From Roseofilum acuticapitatum BLCC-M154 (GTDB taxonomy: Bacteria > Cyanobacteriota > Cyanobacteriia > Cyanobacteriales > Desertifilaceae), in contig NZ_JAQOSP010000070.1 of the NCBI RefSeq assembly GCF_030068475.1, positions 1 to 37,992 on the forward strand: 37,992 nt of DNA, in the 5' to 3' direction. The notes under the pieces are model-generated. The model ran no database searches and was not told the DNA's origin. It saw only the letters and a program-made list of their open reading frames with translations. Both the position numbers and the translations under genes were made by a program. This document shows, piece after piece, positions 1-7,830 of this stretch. Position 1 is the first letter of the stretch, and the number at the start of each line of letters is the position of its first letter.

Positions 1-114
1 AGAAAAAGTTGGGGTTCAGGAGATTCTTGGCTGACAGAGAATTGAACCGGGCCAAAAAAACGGTTTTGAGAAGCAAAGATTTTGCTTTTGTTGTGGTATA
101 ATTTGTGAAAATGA

Positions 115-216
115 AAACCCCCTGCTTAATAAGGGGGGAATTGGATCGAAAAAGTCCCACTTTTTAAAGTGCGATCGAGAAAGTCCCCCTTATTAAGGGG
201 GATTTAGGGGGATCTC
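115..216. repeat. Dispersed AGGGGG/CCCCCT palindromic repeat, copy A
   Basis: An imperfect palindromic block runs from an ACCCCCTGCTTAAT-type arm to a TTTAGGGGGATC arm, with GAAAAAGTCCC spacers between. The same building blocks recur at about 23849, 28719 and 31741. It ends just before the pntAB stop codon, so it may also act as the transcript end of that gene. Positions 1-114 hold no gene that I can see; pntB is expected to the left of the window. Confidence 0.7.
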
Positions 217-218
217 GA

Positions 219-506
219 TCAGGCTTCTTTCTTCTTGAACATTTGCAACATGCGATCGGTGACCAAAAAGCCGCCCACCACGTTGATGGTGGCGCAGACA
301 ACGGCAATCAGACCGAGGATTACGCTAATGCTGAGGGTGCGATCGCCCGCCACAATTAAGGCCCCAATTAAGGCAATACCAGAAATAGCATTCGCCCCAG
401 ACATCAAAGGGGTGTGCAGAGTCGGCGGAACTTTGTTAATCACTTCAAAGCCCGCAAAACTGGCCAGCACAAAGACAAATAAAGCGCCGATTAATGATTC
501 TGTCAT
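219..506 (-). CDS. pntAB: NAD(P) transhydrogenase subunit alpha part 2 (membrane part)
   Basis: This 95-residue protein is the small membrane segment of the proton-translocating NAD(P) transhydrogenase. In many bacteria the alpha subunit is split into a soluble NAD-binding protein and this short membrane piece. Three hydrophobic segments are visible (about residues 4-22, 39-55 and 58-82), and the conserved sequence GFEVINKVPPTLHTPLMSG lies in the first third. It ends in a basic tail, KKKEA. It follows pntAA on the same strand after 183 bases, and pntB should follow beyond position 1. The complex sits in the inner or thylakoid membrane and couples proton flow to hydride transfer between NADH and NADP. 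The family match is clear and the length is normal. Confidence 0.95.
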   Translation of the reverse strand: MTESLIGALFVFVLASFAGFEVINKVPPTLHTPLMSGANAISGIALIGALIVAGDRTLSISVILGLIAVVCATINVVGGFLVTDRMLQMFKKKEA

Positions 507-570
507 GATTTGAGTAATGAGTAATGAGGTTAACGGTTGCCCTCATCCCCCAGCCCCTTCTCCCACGGGA

Positions 571-691
571 GAAGGGGAGTAAAGTCCCTCTCCCGTGGGA
601 GAGGGATATAGGGAGAGGGCATTTCCCACAAGTTTAAGAAGGGGAGTAAAGTCCCTCTCCCGTGGGAGAGGGATATAGGGAGAGGGCATTT
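571..691. repeat. Two direct copies of a 54-bp repeat
   Basis: A 54-base unit starting GAAGGGGAGTAAAGTCCCTC and ending GAGAGGGCATTT occurs at 571-624 and again at 638-691, 13 bases apart. By eye the copies are identical. A related inverted arm (CAGCCCCTTCTCCCACGGGA) lies just before copy 1. Each unit contains the palindrome CTCTCCCGTGGGAGAG. The second copy overlaps the stop codon of pntAA, so the repeat lies in the pntAA-pntAB intergenic RNA. Confidence 0.9.
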
Positions 692-1841
692 AACTGGCTA
701 CAGCAGACTGTTCACTAGCGATCGCATCTTTCACTCGTTTATTGCGGACTTCTCCAGCATGGGTAACACAAGTGCCGCTAATAATATCGTCTTCAAAATC
801 GAGATTCAACTCCCCTTCTTTCACCAAATAATTCAGCAGAGTCGAGATATTTTTGGCGTACATTTGGGAGGCATGAACCGCCATCGACGCGGGCAGATTG
901 ATCGGGCCAATGACCGTGACTCCTTCATAGACCACATCTTTGCCCGCTTCGCTCACTTCACAGTTCCCCCCTTGTTCAGCCGCTAAATCGACCACCACCG
1001 AACCCGGTTTCATTTGCGCCACCATTTCTTTAGTCACCAACCGGGGCGCTTTTTTACCGGGTACTTGAGCCGTCGTAATCACCACATCGGCCGTTTTCAC
1101 ATGCTCGGCGACTAATTCTTGGGAGCGCCGTTTGGAGTCTTCGGAAATTTCCCGCGCATAGCCTCCTTCAGCTACGGTTTCTTCATTGAGTTGGACTTCT
1201 ACGAATTTCGCCCCCAAGCTTTGCACTTCTTCCTTAACTGCGGGACGGATGTCAAAGGCTTCTACGACTGCTCCGAGTCGTCTGGCAGTGGCGATCGCCT
1301 GTAGACCCGCTACTCCCGCTCCGATCACAAACACTTTCGCCGGTCGAATCGTTCCCGCAGCCGTCGTTAACATGGGAAAGAACTTAGGCAAAGCCGCAGC
1401 CGCGATCAACACTGCCTTATAGCCAGCCACCCCCGCTTGAGAGGATAAAGCATCCATACTTTGGGCGCGACTGGTACGGGGAATCAGTTCCATACTCAAA
1501 GCCGTGACCTGAGCATCAGCCAACTTTTGCATCATTTCCGGTTGGGCCAAGGGATTCAAAAAGCTAATTAACACCTTTCCCGGAGTCAGTAGCGCCAGTT
1601 CCTCTTCTATCGGAGAGCCAACTTTCAAGAGTACATCCACTTCCTTCCATAATTTCTCTTTATCCGAAATAACTTGCGCTCCGGCTTCCTCATAGGCAGA
1701 ATCCGCAAAAAAGGAGGATTCGCCCAGGCCAGATTCGACCCAAATTTCTAACCCCTGTTTGGTTAATTTGGCGATCGCATCGGGAATTAGAGCAACTCGG
1801 CGTTCTCGATATTCAACTTCTTTAGCCACTCCTATTTTCAT
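690..1841 (-). CDS. pntAA: Re/Si-specific NAD(P) transhydrogenase subunit alpha part 1
   Basis: This 383-residue soluble protein is the NAD(H)-binding domain (dI) of the proton-translocating transhydrogenase, related to alanine dehydrogenase. It starts MKIGVAKEVEYRERRVALIP, the typical N-terminus. The Rossmann motif VIGAGVAGLQAIATA is followed by an acidic strand end (VVEAFDIRP) that selects NAD. The C-terminal part contains GPINLPASMAVHASQMYAKN, also typical. The length fits the stand-alone alpha-1 form. It is the first gene of a pntAA-pntAB-(pntB) operon on the minus strand. The upstream 277 bases, shared with the divergent DUF2808 gene, hold the promoters, but I see no clear operator. Confidence 0.97.
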   Translation of the reverse strand: MKIGVAKEVEYRERRVALIPDAIAKLTKQGLEIWVESGLGESSFFADSAYEEAGAQVISDKEKLWKEVDVLLKVGSPIEEELALLTPGKVLISFLNPLAQPEMMQKLADAQVTALSMELIPRTSRAQSMDALSSQAGVAGYKAVLIAAAALPKFFPMLTTAAGTIRPAKVFVIGAGVAGLQAIATARRLGAVVEAFDIRPAVKEEVQSLGAKFVEVQLNEETVAEGGYAREISEDSKRRSQELVAEHVKTADVVITTAQVPGKKAPRLVTKEMVAQMKPGSVVVDLAAEQGGNCEVSEAGKDVVYEGVTVIGPINLPASMAVHASQMYAKNISTLLNYLVKEGELNLDFEDDIISGTCVTHAGEVRNKRVKDAIASEQSAVAS

Positions 1842-2118
1842 GGATATTCCTCTTCGTATAGTGTATCGATGAGCTATTGGTGAACTAGCACGCAGGCTGG
1901 ATGGATAGCACCGACTGGACTTGAATGATTGTCTTTGGTTTTTATGGATCGTAAGCCGATCCCCGGAAACCCAGGAGGATCTTTAACTTGTTTTATGAAT
2001 TAGGTATTTTTGGCACTTTTGCATCCCCCCTTGCGTCCGGATTAGGGCCCTAAAGAGGTGACTTTTGTCAATCTGGTCGTTTCTTTTGGTAAAGTTTAGT
2101 AACGGTGTCTAAATCAAT

Positions 2119-2688
2119 ATGAGTGGATTAAGTCGTTTTCCTATGGTCAAAACCTTAAAGTCGATCAAACTTCCCCTATTAGCTGCGGCGATCGCCACCG
2201 GTCTAGTGGCTGCCATCCCCACCCTAACCCTCGCCAATGGTTTACCCGGACTAACCATCTTTGGCGGCCCTGGACGGGAGAATACCCTAGATTACTATTT
2301 CGACTATCGTGGCATTGCCAATAAATGGGATCGCTATCGGTTCCGGATTCCTGCCAAGAAACTCACCGAAGCCGTGCAGTCCTTCACCATTTCCTACGCT
2401 GAAAGTCCCGCTAACTATACAGGCAAACTAGACCCCGATCAAATAGAAGTGCGGATCAAAGGAGAAGCTCAACCCCTAGAAGAAGTGATTTGGGATCAGG
2501 AAAATAAACTGGTGGAGATTTATCCAGAAAATCCCATCCCCGCAGGAACCGCAGGATTAGAATTAGTCTTTTCCAACGTGAAAAACCCCGGATTTGGCAC
2601 ATATCGGTTTAAGTGTCTGATCTTGACCCCTGGAGAAGTGCCCTTACCCCGCTATATCGGTACATGGGAATTCCAGATCAGTCCCTAA
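2119..2688 (+). CDS. DUF2808 domain protein, exported
   Basis: This 189-residue cyanobacterial protein belongs, by recognition, to the DUF2808 family of small exported proteins of unknown function. A hydrophobic signal sequence (about residues 17-39, LPLLAAAIATGLVAAIPTLT) is followed by a likely cleavage site near LANG. The mature part has DYYFDYRGIANKWDRYRFRI, an amphipathic beta-rich body and the conserved end GTWEFQISP. It is transcribed alone, divergently from pntAA. A second possible start is Met9 (position 2143); neither start has a strong ribosome binding site. Confidence 0.85.
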   Translation: MSGLSRFPMVKTLKSIKLPLLAAAIATGLVAAIPTLTLANGLPGLTIFGGPGRENTLDYYFDYRGIANKWDRYRFRIPAKKLTEAVQSFTISYAESPANYTGKLDPDQIEVRIKGEAQPLEEVIWDQENKLVEIYPENPIPAGTAGLELVFSNVKNPGFGTYRFKCLILTPGEVPLPRYIGTWEFQISP

Positions 2689-2798
2689 TTTCCCCATTTC
2701 TGAGCCAAATTAAGGGAGATCGAGAGCGCGATCGATGGTACAATAAGCGATCGTGGCATTTTTATTCGATCGGCTAACCATTTAGGGAAAACAATTCT

Positions 2799-2936
2799 AT
2801 GAGTAAACGCACCTTAGAAGGAACCAACCGCAAACAAAAAAGAACATCCGGGTTTCGGGCCCGGATGCGGAGTAATACCGGCCGCCGAGTCATTCGCGCT
2901 CGTCGTAAAAAAGGTCGTCATCGGTTAACCGTTTAA
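2799..2936 (+). CDS. rpmH: 50S ribosomal protein L34
   Basis: This 45-codon gene encodes [20 protein letters not shown] followed by [10 protein letters not shown] and a very basic end, which is ribosomal protein L34. The [14 protein letters not shown] core is diagnostic. It is followed after 68 bases by rnpA, the arrangement conserved across bacteria. It is a component of the large ribosomal subunit near the exit side of the 23S rRNA. HIP1-like GCGATCG sites lie just upstream. Confidence 0.98.
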   Translation: MSKRTLEGTNRKQKRTSGFRARMRSNTGRRVIRARRKKGRHRLTV

Positions 2937-3004
2937 GAGTTACGGCTAATGGGTGAATGGGGAGAAATGACCGATTACCCGTTACCAGCTTAAATCGCTA
3001 TACC

Positions 3005-3382
3005 ATGCTCGCCAAAGCGAACCGACTTAGAAATCGACGACATTTTGTTGGAGTCTATCGTCAAGGAGTCCGACATGAAACGGCCCACTTGACCCTAAGA
3101 GCTTTAGGGCCAAAAATTCCCCATTCTCAAATCCCCCACCGTCCCAGTCATCCCACCCAAATCGGGATTGTAATTGGCAAAAAAGTCGATAAACGGGCCG
3201 TTTATCGAAATCGGATTAAACGGCAAATGCGAGCCAAACTGCGCCAACTTCTCCCTAAAATTCAGAGGGGATGGCAATTGGTATTGATTGTGCGTCCAAA
3301 TGTCCAATCCTGCAATTCTGACCAATTTCTGCGAGAATTAGAGCAGTTATTGGTACAGGCAGAGGTACTCAATGGGAATTAA
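3005..3382 (+). CDS. rnpA: Ribonuclease P protein component
   Basis: This is the 125-residue protein subunit of RNase P, which helps the catalytic RNA remove tRNA 5' leaders. I chose the ATG at 3005 (MLAKANRLRNRRHFVGVYRQ), because family members begin close to the LxxxxRLRxxxDF-type segment; an in-frame ATG at 2957 would add 16 unconserved residues. The RNA-binding RNR motif is present as VYRNRIKRQMR (about residues 70-80). It ends 11 bases inside the next gene, which suggests translational coupling. Confidence 0.96.
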   Translation: MLAKANRLRNRRHFVGVYRQGVRHETAHLTLRALGPKIPHSQIPHRPSHPTQIGIVIGKKVDKRAVYRNRIKRQMRAKLRQLLPKIQRGWQLVLIVRPNVQSCNSDQFLRELEQLLVQAEVLNGN

Positions 3383-3773
3383 AGAAGATGCGATCTATGA
3401 GGGTGGCCCCCATGTTGGAGATTTGATCTTCAATATTTTGATTGGTTTTACGATCATTGGACTCCCTTTAACCATTGGCTCAGTGATTCGAGCAATTTGG
3501 TCTCGCTATCGGATTACCAGTCGTCGGATTTCGACCACTGGAGGATGGATGGGACGCAACCGTACCGATGTAATTTACTCGGAAATGGCCCAAGTGGTCG
3601 TCGTTCCTAGGGGGTTGGGAGCTTGGGGGGATATGGTGATCACCCTCAAGGATGGTAGCCGTCTAGAAATGCGATCGCTCCCCCGATTTCGGGAACTTTA
3701 TGACTATATCAATGAAAAAATCTCCAGAAAGGGTCAAACCAAAAGTGGCTCTGGGAGCAAGGTTAACGCCTAA
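3372..3773 (+). CDS. PH domain-containing membrane-associated protein
   Basis: This 133-residue protein matches the small bacterial PH (bPH2-like) proteins found between rnpA and yidC in cyanobacteria. A hydrophobic segment at about residues 18-40 (LIFNILIGFTIIGLPLTIGS) is followed by YRITSRRISTTGGWMGRNRT and TLKDGSRLEMRSLPRFREL, typical of the PH fold strands. Its start overlaps the end of rnpA by 11 bases. Its function is unknown; the conserved position suggests a role near membrane protein insertion. The C-terminus is a short charged tail. Confidence 0.88.
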   Translation: MGIKEDAIYEGGPHVGDLIFNILIGFTIIGLPLTIGSVIRAIWSRYRITSRRISTTGGWMGRNRTDVIYSEMAQVVVVPRGLGAWGDMVITLKDGSRLEMRSLPRFRELYDYINEKISRKGQTKSGSGSKVNA

Positions 3774-3916
3774 TCCTTATATTCATCCGAGGACAGTAAA
3801 AGCTATTCAATTTTGGCTCCTTCGCTGTTCTCGGTGAAAATCGATCAGATCAAGCCTCCGACAATCAGATACACTGAAGAGGCAGTTCCTCAGCGCAAAA
3901 GGTTAACTCACGACGA

Positions 3917-5101
3917 ATGGACTTTGGTATTGGTTTTCTCTCCAGCAACGTTATGCTACCGATCCTGGATTTCTTCTACGGGATCGTACCGAGCTATGGT
4001 TTGGCGATCGTCGCCCTAACCTTAGTGATTCGGTTTGCTCTATATCCCCTGAGTGCCGGATCGATTCGCAGTATGCGGCGCACTCGTGTAGTGCAACCCT
4101 ACATGCAGAAGCGACAAGAAGAAATTCGCAATCGGTATAAAGATAATCCTGAAAAACAACAGGAAGAGATGGCGAAGCTCTTCAAAGAAGTGGGCAATCC
4201 CTTAGCCGGATGTTTGCCCGTGCTAGTTCAAATGCCGGTACTCTTTGCCCTGTTTGCCACGTTGCGAGGATCGCCGTTTGCAGATGTGAACTACACGGTG
4301 GATGTACAGATCTTTCCCCAAGAACAGATTGAGCGAATTCAACCCCAAATTTATGCCACTAAACCTCAGAATATCTATATCGAAGATGGGGTTCATGCTA
4401 AGGTAGCGGCGATTTTGCCCGGAGGCAATAAGATTGGCGTGGGCGAGAAAACTCAAATTAATTTGCAAACGGTCGAAGGGCAAACAGTTAAAGAATTAGT
4501 TGCTCAGTATCCCGATCAGGTGCAAAAGCTGCAACCGACTTGGACAGTAACCAAGGGGGAAGAGCTGGTTAAGGTTAATCCTGATGGTACGCTGGTAGCT
4601 TTAGAACCAGGAGAAGTGAGCCTTCAAGGTACAGTTCCGGGATTAGCAGCAGAGAAAGGATTTTTATTTATTAAAGCGCTGGGACGAGTCGGTGCTTTTG
4701 ATGAAAATGGCAACATTAACTTCGATATCTTGGGGATGGTACTGTTCTTTGGAGTCAGTTTGTATCTGAACCAGGTGCTGTCTGGCCAAGGTGGAAGCAG
4801 TAATGATGCCAATTCCCAGCAACAAACGATTAATAAAATTACGCCAGTGATCTTTACGGGGATGTTTTTATTCTTTCCCTTACCGGCTGGAGTTTTGATG
4901 TATATGGTGATTGCCAATATTTTCCAAACGGCCCAAACCTTTATTTTGTCTAAGGAACCGTTGCCGGAGAATCTCCAGAAGTTGGTTGAGGAAAAAGGCC
5001 TGAGCGTGAGTAATGGGGGTACACTCTCCGAGAGTCGCACGGATTTGCCTTTTGAAAAACGATCTAAAAAGAAGACTAAACCAGAATCTAAGAAGAAATA
5101 G
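3917..5101 (+). CDS. yidC: Membrane protein insertase YidC (Alb3/Oxa1 family)
   Basis: This 394-residue protein inserts and folds membrane proteins, with or without Sec, in the plasma and thylakoid membranes. The first membrane segment ([20 protein letters not shown], about residues 27-46) is followed by [17 protein letters not shown], a coiled region and [20 protein letters not shown], the family hallmark. A soluble insertion of about 120 residues (about 130-250) separates this from the later segments, as in other cyanobacterial YidC. The final segments ([20 protein letters not shown]) are typical. The C-terminus is lysine-rich ([11 protein letters not shown]), which may contact ribosomes. 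A 143-base leader without a gene precedes it. Confidence 0.96.
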   Translation: MDFGIGFLSSNVMLPILDFFYGIVPSYGLAIVALTLVIRFALYPLSAGSIRSMRRTRVVQPYMQKRQEEIRNRYKDNPEKQQEEMAKLFKEVGNPLAGCLPVLVQMPVLFALFATLRGSPFADVNYTVDVQIFPQEQIERIQPQIYATKPQNIYIEDGVHAKVAAILPGGNKIGVGEKTQINLQTVEGQTVKELVAQYPDQVQKLQPTWTVTKGEELVKVNPDGTLVALEPGEVSLQGTVPGLAAEKGFLFIKALGRVGAFDENGNINFDILGMVLFFGVSLYLNQVLSGQGGSSNDANSQQQTINKITPVIFTGMFLFFPLPAGVLMYMVIANIFQTAQTFILSKEPLPENLQKLVEEKGLSVSNGGTLSESRTDLPFEKRSKKKTKPESKKK

Positions 5102-5121
5102 GCACTTGTTCGGCAGCAGTA

Positions 5122-5628
5122 ATGAAGGAAACCATGCAAAAGCGGGGCCAGCAGTGGCTAGAAGACCTATTGAAAAAGATGGGACTAGCTACTGCGGTGA
5201 GGGTGGAGGTGATTGAAGGATGGTCAGGTCAGGAAACGTCTTGGTTAACGATTGACGCTTCGCCCTTGAGTGCCTCCCAGATTGAACAGTTGGTGGGTAC
5301 GGGTGGGGAAAGTTTGGATGCGATTCAGTATCTGATTAATGCGATTCTGAATTTGGGACAAGACCGGGAGGAACAGGGGTCGTTTACTCTGGAGTTGAAT
5401 GGCTATCGTCATCAGCGACAGCAGGAAGTGCAGCGAATGGCTGAGATGGCGGCTTATACGGTGCGGCAAACGGCAGTTGAGTTTGAGATGAAGGCGCTGT
5501 CGTCGGCGGAGAGGAGGGAGGTGCATCAGTTTCTGCAATCTTGTGAGGATCTGGAAACGGAGAGTGTGGGTAAGGAGCCTCACCGACGGCTGATTGTGCG
5601 ACAGCGCTCCCAAGAAGGAGGTGGATGA
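5122..5628 (+). CDS. khpB: KhpB/Jag-type RNA-binding protein (KH + R3H domains)
   Basis: This 168-residue protein is a Jag/KhpB relative. A KH domain occupies about residues 45-100, with the loop and helix LVGTGGESLDAIQYLINAIL. An R3H domain follows at about 105-165 with RREVH and the end EPHRRLIVRQR. Jag/KhpB proteins bind RNA and sit beside yidC in many bacteria. The cyanobacterial form lacks the N-terminal Jag_N region, as here. It lies 20 bases after yidC and overlaps the next gene by four bases (ATGA, 5625-5628). Confidence 0.93.
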   Translation: MKETMQKRGQQWLEDLLKKMGLATAVRVEVIEGWSGQETSWLTIDASPLSASQIEQLVGTGGESLDAIQYLINAILNLGQDREEQGSFTLELNGYRHQRQQEVQRMAEMAAYTVRQTAVEFEMKALSSAERREVHQFLQSCEDLETESVGKEPHRRLIVRQRSQEGGG

Positions 5629-6143
5629 TGCAGATGATCTATATTCCTGGGTTGTTGAAGTGCCCGGAGGGAAGACTGAGGATTGAGGTGGATCAGTATT
5701 TGGAGGGTTTGGATTCTTTGATGCCGGTTCAGGGCTGGATGAAGATGATTCACCAAGGGAGTTATCTGGAGGTGAAGGCGATCGCCGAGACTATCATAAC
5801 TCTGAAGTGCGATCGCTGTCTGCAACAGTATAATCATCGACTGCGGGCGAAGGCAAAGGAGTTGATTTGGCTCGATCCCAATGCGGATACCCTCAATGAT
5901 AATCTGCCCTTGGAGCGGGAAGTGCCCTTAGAGGATTTGGTGGAAACCCTCTCGCCCCAAGGCCATTTTGACCCGGAAACTTGGCTCTATGAGCAGCTTT
6001 GTCTACGGCTTCCCCATCGGCAGTTATGTGATAAAAATTGTCCGGGAATTGAGGTGAACGAGGAAGCGGCTGAAAGTGCGGATGCTGGTGTAGATGCCCG
6101 TTGGTCAGCTTTGGCGAGTCTTAAGGATCAATTTCCGAAATAA
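5625..6143 (+). CDS. YceD/DUF177 family protein
   Basis: This 172-residue protein belongs to the YceD/DUF177 family, linked in plants and bacteria to 23S rRNA or large-subunit accumulation. Cysteine pairs that may bind metal are seen at C62/C65 (LKCDRCLQQYNHRL) and in QLCDKNCPGIEVNE. The typical end DARWSALASLKDQ is present. The start overlaps the khpB stop as ATGA; a second ATG lies three bases downstream. It closes the rpmH-to-DUF177 run. The next gene is on the other strand and marks the start of a compositionally different island. Confidence 0.92.
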   Translation: MMQMIYIPGLLKCPEGRLRIEVDQYLEGLDSLMPVQGWMKMIHQGSYLEVKAIAETIITLKCDRCLQQYNHRLRAKAKELIWLDPNADTLNDNLPLEREVPLEDLVETLSPQGHFDPETWLYEQLCLRLPHRQLCDKNCPGIEVNEEAAESADAGVDARWSALASLKDQFPK

Positions 6144-6267
6144 TCTCTTCTCTAGTGTTTAAGAGCAGGGAATAACAGTATAGTCGCCAATATCATCTAT
6201 TAAATAATTGTTATTATCGTCGAGTATAAGTGTAAAGCCTCTATATTTACAAGTATTAAACTTACTT

Positions 6268-7785
6268 TTACAGTCCACATCGATCTATCACTTCTTGATA
6301 AAAATCCTCCATTCTTACTGGCCCAACTTTGTCAATACAACCGCCCAAATAACCACCAGGTGGACAATGTAAAGACATTTCCATCTTGCAAGCTTTGGTA
6401 TCTTTATATCCTGTCGAACAAGGTGTTGGTAAATATCCTTTTGGAGCCGAAAAGCTAAAATTCATATTTTCATAATGCTTATCCGATATAAAATAAGAAC
6501 CTTCTATATGCCAGTTTAAATAATTTTTGAATTTTTTATATTTATCTTTAAAGTTTTTATATCTTTGATTGTGCGTGTATGGTGTACCTTTCATTGCAGG
6601 GAAATTTTTCCATATTTTATACTGAACACTCCACCCAAATTTACCTTTAGAATAAAATCTCCATAATTGGTCTATCTTACGAATAGTAGGGCAAGGAAGA
6701 TGAGCAAAACTAGAATTCGGCAATTTCTTACCAAAGGGCCAAAGTTTTCCAGCTTTATCAATCAAAATTTGTGATGTTTCTCGATCTGCTGCTTGCCATC
6801 GTCCTTTAGCTAATAATTTCTCAAGGCGATTGGAAACATTAACTTCTTCAGATTTCTGCAAAGCAATCTCCGTATATTCTGTATAAGTTTCAACCCTTTC
6901 TTGAGCAGCTTTGAAGTTTTTGTTCTCAGGCGAAACAAAAGACATCAATCTAGAAGACTTTTTCCACATTGAAGCAATGTCATTCCATTCTTCAGAGGTT
7001 TGTGCTTCTTGGCCTGCTCTAACAGCCTCTTGTGCAATTTCAATACCTTTAACATAGGGATCAGAAAATACAGATATTAGATATATCGATATGTGATTAT
7101 GACTATAATATCCAAATACAGTTATTAAAGTAATTAATGTTATAGTCCAAAAACAACCCAGTCTTCTGAAATAATGAAAAAAACCTAAAAACCGATTAGT
7201 AGAATATGTTGTGTTACGTCGATTATTACGATCAGTTGATAACTGAGTATTGATTCTTGCATTCCTTTCAGGTTGCATTCTGATAGTAGAATACCTTGTA
7301 TTACGTCGATTATTACTATCAGTTAATCCTTGAATCGGATGATTCTGTCTTGAAACTATCCGAAGAGTAGTATTACTTCTATTAGAAGATACAGCTCGCG
7401 CACGAACAGCCTGCCGTCCCTGGCAATTTCGGCAAAACTGCATCTCTTGCCAACTTTCTAATTTCATAATTGCACCGCAGCTAGTACACTTCATCCCTTC
7501 ATCACCAGGTTGGAATGAACTCGAATCCCAAGCACAAGTTGTACGATCAGCATTAAATGTTTCCATACTTGGAACTATCTGAAGAGTAGTATTACTTCTA
7601 TTAGAAGATACAGCTCGAACATGAATAGCCTGCCGTCCCTGGCAATTTCGGCAAAACTGCATCTCTTGCCAACTTTCTAATTTCATAATTGCGCCGCAGC
7701 TAGTACACTTCATCCCTTCATCACCAGGTTGAAATGAACTCGAATCCCAAGCGCATCTTGTACGATCAGCATTAAATGTTTCCAT
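6268..7785 (-). CDS. Membrane protein with two RING-like zinc modules and a GUN4 domain
   Basis: This 505-residue protein is the last gene of the ubiquitin-like operon. Residues 1-73 and 74-144 are near-identical copies of a zinc module with C11, C27, C30, C45, C48 and W39 (second copy C84, C100, C103, C118, C121). The spacing fits a prokaryotic RING-like domain whose first metal site is lost (D14, K35 and S38 where ligands would be). A low-complexity Asn/Arg linker (about 145-198) and one membrane segment (about 211-240) follow. A helical region (about 245-315) precedes a GUN4 domain (from about 321: WQAADRETSQIL, IDQLWRFYSKGKFGWSVQYK). GUN4 binds tetrapyrroles in chlorophyll synthesis, but GUN4 domains also sit in signalling proteins. 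It could be an E3-like or receptor part of the system. A possible frameshift affects its end (see findings). Confidence 0.85.
   Translation of the reverse strand: METFNADRTRCAWDSSSFQPGDEGMKCTSCGAIMKLESWQEMQFCRNCQGRQAIHVRAVSSNRSNTTLQIVPSMETFNADRTTCAWDSSSFQPGDEGMKCTSCGAIMKLESWQEMQFCRNCQGRQAVRARAVSSNRSNTTLRIVSRQNHPIQGLTDSNNRRNTRYSTIRMQPERNARINTQLSTDRNNRRNTTYSTNRFLGFFHYFRRLGCFWTITLITLITVFGYYSHNHISIYLISVFSDPYVKGIEIAQEAVRAGQEAQTSEEWNDIASMWKKSSRLMSFVSPENKNFKAAQERVETYTEYTEIALQKSEEVNVSNRLEKLLAKGRWQAADRETSQILIDKAGKLWPFGKKLPNSSFAHLPCPTIRKIDQLWRFYSKGKFGWSVQYKIWKNFPAMKGTPYTHNQRYKNFKDKYKKFKNYLNWHIEGSYFISDKHYENMNFSFSAPKGYLPTPCSTGYKDTKACKMEMSLHCPPGGYLGGCIDKVGPVRMEDFYQEVIDRCGL
7354..7785 (-). repeat. 219-bp tandem duplication within the zinc-module gene
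   Basis: The first 219 bases of the gene (7567-7785) are repeated at once in frame (7354-7566) with only scattered differences. Both copies begin with the same METFNADRT start, so the ATG at 7564-7566 is a copy of the original start codon and could serve as an internal start. The near-identity at DNA level, including silent positions, indicates a recent duplication. Confidence 0.93.
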
Positions 7786-7830
7786 AGAAGAAATCTGATA
7801 AAAATAAGAAAAGCAATCAAAACAAAAAAA

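Noticed and set aside
2957-3004. Longer N-terminus for rnpA
   Set aside because: The extra 16 residues do not resemble the family; the ATG at 3005 gives the normal start.
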